64,000 bases of DNA, from the NCBI GenBank assembly GCA_019914945.1, contig CM034106.1, positions 124,001-188,000 of the forward strand, written 5' to 3'. The stretch's first letter is position 1, and every line of letters begins with the position of its first letter. This document shows, in pieces, positions 12,176 through 22,818 of the stretch. The notes under the pieces are model-generated. The model worked only from the letters and a program-made list of their open reading frames with translations, searched no databases and was not told where the DNA came from. Source of the stretch: Typha latifolia (lineage: Eukaryota; Streptophyta; Magnoliopsida; Poales; Typhaceae). The translations under genes were made by a program, and so were the position numbers.

Positions 12176-13004
12176 CTTGTGGGTGGGGTAGACATGATGC
12201 AGCAAGCAACATCTCTTGGGAAGCGTCCTCATATAGTGGTAATAATTTATTGATGTTCTCGTTCACAATACCCAATTTGTCAAAAAAAAAATTCCACCGT
12301 ACTTTAATTGTAAATTCTGAATTGTGCTTTGAATCTATAAATGGATGAGTGAAGAGAGAATTCTAGGAAGTGGAAGCCATAATTTTCTCTTATCTCCAGC
12401 ATTAACTATTATTCTAGAACCAATTTTGTCTCTCTTTTCTGCAAAGTTGGATAATTCTGGTTGGAAATATGTGTTTTTGTCTTGTTAACATAGTATGAAA
12501 TTTCACATTGATCTTTGATAGTCAATTCGATTGTGGTGAACATGGTGATAGTTCTCTATTTCATTTTCTCTTTTACTATAGTTGCACTAACTTTTTTCCC
12601 CTTTTGTAATGTATGTCACTGCCTATTGGTCCTTCAAACATCATCTTTTATGCCTATGATAGACGGTGAAGGAATGGTTTTTTTATGTGTTTCTCACACA
12701 GAGAAATTACTAGTGACATCGATGCTACATATTTATTACTTATTACAATACCTTAATTAGCTTGAGTATTAGTTTATTGCTAGTCCTTTTACTTTCAACT
12801 GTGGCATGAATGCTGACGAGATTTAAAAGTGGCGTTGCATCATGCTATGATAAATATTTCCTATCCTTGTACTATTTCCTTGGATGGACATTCTAGCTAG
12901 GGCGGTGTGAGAACATGCACATGTTTCAATTGACATTTTGCCTTATCTTTATTGAATTGTAGGTTGCTACTCCTGGGCGTCTCTTGGACGTTAAAATACT
13001 TGGT
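12176..13004 (+). pseudogene. Two orphan exons of an RH10/DDX47-type DEAD-box helicase
   Basis: Exon A (12176-12238) follows a TTTTCTTGCAG acceptor, ends at a GT donor, and reads LVGGVDMMQQATSLGKRPHI plus V. Exon B starts at 12963 after TTGTAG and reads VATPGRLLD, then loses frame. The next bases, in another frame, read LKYLV (12991-13004). In RH10-type helicases about a dozen residues lie between these blocks, so about 35 bases seem to be lost. No DEAD box or later motif follows. The intron is kept, so this came from a DNA-level copy and not from a retrotransposed mRNA. The 3' half of an RH10-like gene lies on the other strand at 60537-64000; its matching exons would be just beyond the right edge. 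Non-functional as a helicase. Confidence 0.75.
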
Positions 13005-14097
13005 AAAATTTAGTTTGTTGGTCTGATGTATAACATTCTTGAATTGCATCATCATGAAGCCATGCTACTCTGAATATTGTATATAGTTTCATGTCAAAAC
13101 ATTTTTTGCATTTCATTTTCTTTTTATCTTTTTCTTTGTTTTATGGCTTGCGTTCTTATGCATACTATTCATAGGGAAATAAAGAATACAGAGGGCCCAA
13201 GTCACAGGATTCTCACTACCATAATTCAACTTGAGCTAGTTTATTTACTGCGAGATATTGATTTGAAATTTAGTACGACTGGGAACACTTCCTAAATGAA
13301 GAAAATCCATGCCTCAACCATCACCCTGCCATGTCTGTGTCAATCGCAGGAATAACATCGACGAATACAGCGGTTCTAATTCCTATTGCAACAATCGCAG
13401 AACCAATAAGGTAAAGCTAATCATAGCCCAGCGTTATACTCAAACAGCATCTACTGTTTCGAACCTTCAGTAGTAGGCTGATAGATAGCATGCCTTTCAT
13501 GGTATCAAGCAAATAAGCAACAGGACATAAATCACAGACGTCCACCACTCTAGAAAGTAGAATCCATCCAATGAGGCATGCAAGTAATGCATAGGATCAG
13601 TAATAGAGTGTCTTGTCATTCATATCAGGCTTCAATGGCGAAGAAATAAGTCAACGTTCATGGTGTATTTCAGGAACTAATCAACTAAATCACCACTAGA
13701 ATATCATATGGTGATGGGTGGCGACATCCTTACACTGAAATTAACCTACATTTTCTACAGACGGCTACATCTAAGCTGTCTAATATGTCAAATATCTCCA
13801 GTATTTTCCAAACTGAAATTAGCAGCAACAGTAATACTTCAGTCTGATGACAAGGTACATGTAAGAGCACCACCTGTTGAAACAAATAAACGGACGTCAA
13901 GCAAATTTCTGCAAAATATTGATGGATGTGCCATTTCAATAACATTCTGGTCACTGGGAAAACTATAAACAGAACTAATTTTAACACTAGTTAGTGAAGT
14001 GCTATGAGAGAATAAGATTTACACAGCCTGCAGTTTGCACCAGTGCACCATCCCAAACTTTCTGATATGTATCACTTTTCTTCATTGCAAAATGAGG
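13005..14097. other. Intergenic and ARID gene 3' flank
   Basis: No coding feature is supported. The portion near 13950-14097 is likely the 3' UTR of the minus-strand ARID gene. Open frames on both strands at 13708-13987 overlap each other and match nothing recognised. Confidence 0.4.
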
Positions 14098-17000
14098 TTA
14101 TGATTCCGATGACTCGAAAGGTGCACGTACAAACAGCTGACCATGCAGGGTAACCACGGCTGAAGTTTGATGCGGATCAATGCGTGATGGTAGAGTGATG
14201 ACCTGCAGAGGATGTCCAGCTTTTGTTTTTCACTATGTACTAAAGCAATAAAATGTTTTCTGGATGTACTTCAAGTTTAACCTTCTTGAAGGGGGTGACA
14301 CCCCAAGGATTGTCTGGCTGCTCTGGCTCCCCAGAAATAATTAAACGACCAGCTGGATCTGACTGCACTTGTACCTGAGTTCATCCCTAAATTAGTTCAA
14401 CAAATATCCATAAAGCAAATATTGTAGGATCTATCTTGCCACGCACTCGCAAAATTGGACTTATCTTTCTAAAAAATAAATAATGCAAAAGAAAAGCTAC
14501 CTACTAATACAAAGATTGCAGAACATATCATCTACCTCTTCGCGCAAAAGTCCAGGAACTAAAGCGTAGACCTCATAGCAATCTTTCTGCAAATAAAACA
14601 CAAATTTCCCTGTGAAAACGCTACCCATATTCCTGCTGCTAAAATTGTAATAATCCAAAATTACAGTCATCACGTAATAGACAACTTCTATAAATACAGA
14701 TGAGAATAAAATCTAGTTACTTGAATACAAAAAACTTACAGTTGTCCGCACATTTATTTTCACCCAATCAGCAGGAACCCCGGCATCAACAACCATTATA
14801 TCCACTCTGCCAATAAGCAATACTTAGCAATTCTTTTCATCGTTCCAGAATAATGACAGAATTCCAGGAAAATTAAAGTGTGCAAGAAAGCTCATAGTGA
14901 CAGAGGAGCTTCTTGTGCAAAGCTTCATAGGTTTCACTTCTAACATAAAAAATGTCACACAAAAAAGGGATAAAAGGAATATAAACAAATATGAGGTGAG
15001 CTTAACTGTGGCTTATCAAGTCTTGATCGTGCAACTTTCTCAGTATGTTCCAGGCTAGACGGTTTTTTCCTCTTAAGTGAAGCTAAAAAGAAAAAAAAAT
15101 TTAAGTATTTGGGGGTAAAGAATGTTCATCAGTTGCCAAGCTTTAAAACATACCAAAGCTCTTCAGGTGTTTATCACGCTTCAAAAGAGAAGCCGAGCTT
15201 TTATCCTAACCAAAAAAGGTTACTTAGTAGTTAGTACATATGGACAAACTATAGTGTGTTTAGATAAGCTTTGACAACCTAACAAGCAGTTACAAACCTT
15301 AATTATCGGATCCCCAACCTCACCATTGCACAGTAGACGCTGAGAATGCCATCCCTGCATAGCACGGGCAGCAGCATCTCTTCTAGCTCTACCAGAGCCA
15401 GACGATTGTATTCCACCTACCTGCAAAATAGGATGTTGAGTCACAGTTGTATTCACACACTTTCCAGCAAATATGGCCAACTGCTTTAAGCTAGCTTCGG
15501 CTTCGATTTATTAACCTATAAATGGACAGTCTCATCAGCAGCATTATTATCATTTATCAATTATTGACTTCCCGAAGTCATAACATGATTCAAACTTGGT
15601 CGAACCAGAAAGAAAGCTAGCAGGGCAAGCTTTCTTTAGATATGCAAAGACTGCCCCATCTTTTGCTCCTGGAGTTACTCTATAAGTAAATCTGAAAAAT
15701 CCTGTGTGGACACTGTCTAGTATGCAAAACACTTCAAGATCCAAAAGTACTGCTATGCAAATATGCATGGATTCATTTCAGACATGATGTGATATCAAAA
15801 AAATAACGAATTAACCCTCATATGAAGAAGGTTTAATACATGAAAAGAGCGAAATCTCAAGATCATGAAAAACTTCCAGTCCAGATAATAAGAGGTGAAT
15901 TTATCAAGAGCCATATTATCTTCCAGACTCACTCTACACGAACTACAAAAAGAATAAAAAGTGACCAAACAGCTAAATTTGTCTCCCCAGTTTACAATTT
16001 AAATTTTTTAATGGTGCACCTTATGGTTAGATATATTAGTGTAGTAATAGACCAGGTTAAATTTTAGTCAAATATGACATAATCCTTTTATTAGATCTTA
16101 CATATCAAGACAAAGCATGTGTCTGCTCTCGAGGTATAAAAGCGGAAAAGGGTATTCTGAGGATGAATCTTCGATGCGAGATAATTGTCAAAATTTACTG
16201 AACTTGTCAACTCTGCATGCCAAAAGGTGCCATATTGATGATAACTTGATAAGGTAATGACCAGCAGAAAGAGAGGAGCACCAATACCATACAGAGACAG
16301 ATCCAACCATTTATGCACCATGAAATACTGCTTGATGGACAAATGAAGCACTAGGGAACACAGCTAGAGAAGATCCGCAAATAGCATTTATGCACCATGA
16401 AATGCTGCTTAATGGACAAATGAAGCACTATGGAAGATAGAGAAGATCTGCAAATGCAAGACACTCTATGGTATTGGAAGGTCGGGGCACATGCAAGGTT
16501 GAAATAACATTACTAGCTTACTCAAACAGTCTGATACGAGATAGTGAAGCAATTGTGAGAGTTGAGATAGCATGACAAAATACTACAACCATGAAGTGCT
16601 TGGTTGACAAGTATGACCATTCATCAAAATGCAACTACCAGCAGTTTGTATATAAGGATAATAAACAGATTGCTCATTCATCAATATGCAACTTCGGCAG
16701 CTAAGAAAGAACAAATACAAAGGTTGATACTCAGAGTGCCAAAGTTGAGTCACAAAAAGACAAAATGCAGAAAAGATAAACTATCTAGAAGCAAGACAAA
16801 TATAGTTATTTATATAAAATATAAGGACTAAAGCATATATAATAGAGAAAGGCTTTGAAAAATAAGGAACCCTCATAACAGTAAAGTTTCATAAAGAAAG
16901 AGATTAGGAGGTAGCATCATATAATGGCACAAATGCAGAATATATGTCATTGAACAAGAAGTCAAGAATGAAGAAAAAATACACCGAAAATAGTGGAAGG

Positions 17001-20000
17001 TACAGAATCAGAAGGTTTGCCTCTGATGAGAGCATGATATCTCAGAGGAAATTTCATAATCTTGACTACCTACCATTATATGTGCAAGAAGTTCTCTCCG
17101 TGCTACCACATTACAAATAAAATAACATCTGAAATCTTCAGAACAAAAAGTCTCACCTGACTATCAAGAACCATTGGGTCAGAGAGATTGGATACAGCCA
17201 CCTGGAGCTCCCCAGTACGGATTTTATGTTTCTCATACTCAAGGAGTGCCTGCAGGATAAAAGAGCAAACGCTCAATCCCATATAAATCCCACAAAAAAC
17301 AACAAGATCAATACTAGAACCAGAAAGAAATGAAAAGAAACCAATCAACAAGAGCTAAAGCCGATTAACCAGTGCCATATGATTCATATATTCTGATAAG
17401 TTTTTACAGATACCTGAGAATTTATCTCAGATAGCTGCACAAGAGATTTCATGGTAAACCAATAGTAGTAAAACAAGATAAAAAGATAGATAACTTTCAT
17501 AGGTGGATACGTAACTAATCAACTATAGTCCTATTCAAGAATACATTCTGCAAGACATCAAAAAAGATATAGTCATAGCTGTGAGAAGTCATAGGAAAGA
17601 CTCATAATTAGTTCAGAACCTACGTCCACATAAAATAGCTAGTAAACAATTTAACAAATTTCGATACACTGTACCTGGTAACTTTCTTTCATTTCAGAAT
17701 ATGGAAGGTCTGACCCCAATGAATATCTAATAAAGAGAGACACAAGTCCATTGTGCTAGTAGAATAGGAGTTGAAAGAAAAATGACAAGGAGGATTGTTC
17801 CACATGCTAAAATTTTCTAGTTTATTTGGATTTATCTTTTATTGTACAAGCTATAAATTACTGTGCTCTACAAATACTTTCAGTTTCTTATATAACCAAA
17901 AAGGTTTAATACTTCTACTGCAGCATTACAAGTTGGTAAAATATGTTGATGTAGAAAAAAAAGGAGATATGATACTTTTCCTACCAAATTACAATAAATA
18001 CTTTTCTCTTTTCTTATTACCATATACCATATCTGAAAATTTAGTTGAATTTTAAAATTTAGAAGCAAATGCATCACCAGTAGGTTTTGGTTAAACATCC
18101 GAGAACTAACATACAACAAGATTGTTGAACATCAGAAAATCGACATAATTGAAAACTTGAAATCTATGGTGGATTATCCTTTGTACAACTAAAGCATGAT
18201 CTCATGCACAAGAAACAAGTAATATAGATGATGTTAGTATAGTGAAATACTTGTGATACTGAAGGTAGAGATCACATTAAGCATTTAGCAAGTAACTCAG
18301 ACAGTCCAACCATTACCTTCTCGTAGAAACCTCGAAATGTCCAAGACACAGTCGTACAGGTCCTGCACACAAACAACGACATCAATGTCAGCCTTTTAGT
18401 ACAAGTGGTTCAAGCTAATATTTCACCATATTTTGATCCACAACAAAGAGACTTCTAATCTAATCGTCCAGAGATCATGATCACATACTTCAACCATTAA
18501 TAACGGCCTTTAAAGCGAGCAAATAACTGTTTCTACCCACTGGTCGGTTTAATGATTCCTGATAACTACTCAATTATATAAGATATATTGGTAGAATTAT
18601 ATAGATTATCTCACAATGAACTTATAAGCATACCACTGTAACCACAAGATAGTCAATTAGAAATTTCAATCAAATGATCTGATCCACAAAAAATGATTTT
18701 TCTCCATGACCAACAACCAACATCACCTTGGTGATTAGATGTCTAAATGTCATCTGTTTTTCTTAGATAGTCATAGTCCTTAGTCTCTACAAGTAATTTG
18801 CTAGTAAAGATGGTTGTGCAGCTTCACAAAAGTTACAAAGGGGCTAATCAAACTCTTTCCTATTTCAAACTTGACTATATTTTTGAAATAGAAGAATTGC
18901 ATCTTGACACCAAACTGAAAGTGAAATAGACTATAAATTACCAAGAACTGAATCAACTGACCTATGTGTTTAGTCTCATTTGGAATCTGAAATTATCAAA
19001 TTAACCATTGTTTTCAAATTGCTCTGAAAGATAATGACGTACTGGTACCGAACCCAACTTATGTTTTTAAAATTTGAATTGCTTCTTCAAATTTTCAGTT
19101 CAAAGTGCTAAATATGCAAAATGGTAAATCTAACTTTTCCATATCAATGATATTAATTTTAGAAACAACTAACCAGTAAAACAGTGGATATACCAATTCC
19201 AACAAATAATGATATCACAGGTATTTGTAGCAAATTCAATGTATATTTCAAATATGGCTTTGGTTTAAATCAAGGTTCTCAGTTTCGGTCGATCCCGAGT
19301 AGGATCGGCCAAAACGGATTGAGATCAGCTACGGCCGATCCCGACTGAAACTGGTAGGAACAGGTCGAATCCGACACCCACTTGCCTCCTTTTTTTCTCT
19401 CTTTCTCTTTTCTTTCCTCTTCTCTTTTTAACCAATCTCTTTCTCACCGGCAACAGATCTCTGGTGACCTCGACCTTCGGCCACCTAAGGTGAGTTTTTC
19501 TTTTTTCAGTTTCTAATTCCTTTATTTTTCGTTTTCTTTTTCCCAGGCATCATTATTTATAAACTTATGATGATTATGAGAATGAAGAGTATAAAAATTT
19601 ACGAGATTCAGCTCGGTATTCATGTTTTGAGTGAGTTAATATATTTTTAAAATTTTTAGACTTCATATGTGAGTAATTTTTGTTTTCTTATTTTTCTGTC
19701 ATTTTTTATAAATTTTTCTGTATTTTTAAATAATATTTAGAATTATATATAATTAAAAAATAGTTCGATCCGATACGAACGGTCGATACGTATCGTTTTT
19801 CCGGACGGCCGATACCGATCCTAATCCTGATATCGAGAACCTTGGTTTAAATAGCTCATGATAACAAATCAGCTAAATCTAGAGCAAATCATATTTGGAA
19901 AGTGATTCTAGTTTCCCTTTAGATCTAGAAAAGCCATATGTGCATAAAGTAATCTTTGAATTTTGACTGTTAGATGCAGTTTTGATCGTTCAAATCTACC

Positions 20001-21791
20001 ACTGAATATGAATTACGTGAACATAGAGGCTTGAACTCTGAGAAACGAAAAAGAAAAACTATGTTATAATAGCCAAACTCTTACTTTGGAGGCCTGAAAG
20101 ACTCTCCCACTTGACGCCATAGTTTGCACGATGTTACCTAGAGATACAAATTGAAAGTCAACTAAGTTAGAAAAGTAATCACCTACAAGACTAAAGTAGC
20201 AGATGAAGTACAGATATATGGCCACCAATACCGATTAAAAGATGTAAATGAAATATTGTGATGGCATTTCTTTCTCATATTTCAAAAGAATAGAAACATG
20301 ATGCTGCTCTTTAATAGGATATGTAACATATGCATGAACAATGGTGAAAAGAATGATCAGGTTGCAAATTCTTTAGAACTCTAGAGCTAGCAATTGCAGC
20401 TCGATGGAATGAGAGTTTCAGATAAGTTATATGCATATAAACCATTGCATATCACATGATCTACATATCCTTCCACGGCCATCTAGAGGTGGGCAGGCAT
20501 GGAATGGCATGTAGTGCATTAACTAGTATCTGCGCTCCTAAAGGCATGTAGCACACTAACTCACATTGCTCTAAAATAGTGAACTAAACAAAAGCACACC
20601 TACCTGGTCATAACCACCCAATCTAGTCACTTGTCTCCATAACCTGGAAGGGCATAAATTCAGCAATGCTTGTGTATCAGCATAAACTTGCACATGATTC
20701 CTCTGGAACATATGATCTAAGTTAGAAACCACTTACTTGAGGCAATTCAGCCCTTCGCCATAGAACTTTGGTGGCTTGAACTCCATACTCCTCTCCTTAA
20801 AGAAATTCTCCAGCTCCTTCATAAAAGCAGTCTGTTCTTCCTCACTTCCAGAGTCATCACCATCCAAGAAATGGTCGAATCTATACGATTGGTTAGAGAC
20901 CTCTAAATGTGCTGGCTGAGCTCCGCCATATTCTTCCTGCTTCAAAGGTGTCTCATCACAGTGATTATCTTCTGACTGATGATCATCCTTCACATCCATC
21001 TCGTGTGAACTCCTTCCATTCTCCACTTGAGCATTGACCAGCTCACTTTCCTCTCCAATCTTCACATTGGAAGAACTATTCAAGTTGGGATCAGAATTCT
21101 CTGTCTTCTCCACTGCAACAGGATCTTGACCATCCGTTTGTGATCCACTGGGGTTGGGAGCGGAACAATTCTCTGTCTGATCCATCATAACAGTCACTTG
21201 GCCATCATTTTTCAATCCACCTGGGTTGGGAGCCAAACAATCCTCTGTCTGCTTGACCTCCACAGTTTCTTGGCCATCATTTTGCAATCCATCTGGGTAG
21301 GGACCAGAGCAATTCGCTGCCTGCTCCATTGCAGTAATAGATTTGCCATCACTTTGTGTTCCATTGGGGATGGGATTAGAAGAATCCTCTGTCTTCTCCA
21401 ATGCAACAACAATTTGGCCATCATTTTGCGATACGATGGGGTTGGGAACGGAATGATCTGCTGTATGCTCCATCGAGACAGGATCCTGGCCATCGGTTTG
21501 TGACCCATTGGGTTTAATTTCAGAACGATTCTCCTCCTCGCCTGTCGCAACAGTGTCTCGGCCATCATTCTGGGATTCCAAGGCAGGGGCAATATCCTTG
21601 TCGGCTCCTTCAGAAGAAGCTAGTGCCACAGAATTCTCCACCAACTCGGAGCTCCCAGTGACACTAATTTCTGCACAGGACTGAGAGTTCTGCCCATTGA
21701 CAGGGTTCTCAATCAGTGATTGGAGGGCCTCACCTCCAACTTCCCTATCAATCTTCTCATCAACGGGGAATTCTTTCTCCGGCTCACTCAT
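14098..21791 (-). CDS. ARID/BRIGHT plus HSP20-like domain protein (plant ARID3/5/6 type)
   Basis: Twelve exons on the minus strand join in phase to 617 residues: 20737-21791, 20604-20643, 20085-20137, 18317-18362, 17157-17249, 15298-15420, 15154-15205, 15007-15082, 14740-14806, 14536-14586, 14282-14374, 14098-14202. The start is ATG 21791-21789 (MSEPEKEF). Residues 1-317 are acidic and contain seven 24-residue repeats (73-240). The ARID DNA-binding domain spans about 318-412 (ELENFFKERSMEF, LWRQVTRLGGYDQV, LWRQVGESFRPPK, WTFRGFYEKALLEYEKHK). An alpha-crystallin/HSP20-like domain fills about 510-610 (VKINVRTTKDCYEVYALVPG, QSDPAGRLIISGEP). This architecture is that of plant ARID3/ARID5/ARID6, nuclear DNA-binding proteins. 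A 5' UTR intron is likely (donor near 21968, acceptor near 21879). It lies head to head with the SWI3B-like gene. Confidence 0.9.
16308..16456. repeat. 77-bp tandem duplication in an ARID intron
   Basis: Two adjacent near-identical copies, the first from 16308 and the second from 16385, each beginning CATTTATGCACCATGAAAT. They lie within the 1.7-kb intron 15421-17156. Confidence 0.8.
19271..19844. mobile_element. hAT-like MITE in an ARID intron
   Basis: A 574-bp element begins CAAGGTTCTC and ends GAGAACCTTG, a perfect 10-bp terminal inverted repeat of the hAT type (CAxGG). It is flanked by an exact 8-bp direct repeat GTTTAAAT at 19263-19270 and 19845-19852. There is no transposase frame. It sits in the ARID intron 18363-20084. 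A partial relative occurs at 30902-31165. Confidence 0.85.
21072..21575 (-). repeat. 72-bp (24-residue) coding tandem repeat in ARID exon 1
   Basis: Seven imperfect units of 24 residues, each opening with (S/T/L)(Q/K)(N/T/S)DG, a short variable acidic stretch, and ending near PNPxG. The units keep the frame, so length varies only by whole codons. Confidence 0.88.
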
Positions 21792-22818
21792 CGAGACCAC
21801 TAATCTCGTCCACAACTCGAATCAAGAAAAACCAACTCTCGAGATAGAATAAATTAGCGTAAAAACGAAATTTCTGCGGAAAGAAAACAAGCAAACCCCT
21901 AAAGTTCCTCAATTGAAAAAAAAAAAATTATCCATATATTAACGGAAAACAGTAATAAGACGAACTCACCGTCTTTGATTGAGATGAAATCCTAGCTTCA
22001 CCTCCCAGAGGGCCAAATCCTTTTCCCGAATGATTCACCCGACGAGGCCGAGTTCTTTAACCAAAAGACCAAACCCTAGATTTCGGAAGAGCCGAGGACA
22101 AAAGGAAAGACAAAAAAGCACACGCGCAAACCCACGTGGGCGCGTGAGATGTATTATGTAACATTGGCAAATAAGATCCTATATTTTAAATATATTGTAA
22201 ACGAAATCCTCTCGTTTTATTATTTTATGTATAATAAATAGGTTAGCACTTTGTAAATGCTTGTCTATTCCAAATACTATTTTATATTTCCTAATTTCTT
22301 TTTTTTCCTTCAATATAGTTTTCGAGATTAAAATATATATTTTTGAATAAAAAGAGCAGTTAAACTGTCTACATTTTATCCGGGCCAAAGCGGTCCCCAA
22401 ATTGATTAAAAATTATTTTTAAAAAAAAATTAAAAAAAAAAAACAAAGTCGCTTGGGCATATCCTTAGAGTCACTTTCTTAAAAATTAATTTCTTTAATT
22501 TCTTTCTCTATTAACTACTCCCTCCGCTCAGTTTGTATGATATTCCTCTGTCCATACGTATGTATTACTTAGAGATTAAATTTTAGTATTTTGAATCACT
22601 TTTGTAAAGAAAGAAAAAAGAGTTTTATTAATTATTATATAGCTAAATATAAGGTGTTATTTGTAATTTGCTCTATTTTCTAACAGAATTCAAAACGAAC
22701 TCCGACCCGGTTCAGATGATTGGGTCGGATCAGATAAACAGCTTATCGGGTCCTACGACTAGTCTCCTACCTCCATTTAATCTTCTCTTCCTTTGTTATT
22801 CTTACTCCTCCTCCTCCA
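21792..22818. promoter_or_regulatory. Divergent promoter region between the ARID and SWI3B genes
   Basis: The two start codons are 1027 bases apart and point away from each other. The ARID 5' UTR with its intron probably occupies 21792-22060, leaving about 750 bases of shared upstream DNA. A CTCCCTCCG sequence at about 22516 resembles a Stowaway MITE end, but the partner end was not found. Confidence 0.55.

Noticed and set aside
21198..21592. Frames of 101 (+) and 126 (-) residues inside ARID exon 1
   Set aside because: They are shadows of the 72-bp coding repeat, which repeats in every frame.
22512..22540. CTCCCTCCG sequence like a Stowaway MITE end
   Set aside because: No matching opposite end (CGGAGGGAG) was found within the next several hundred bases.
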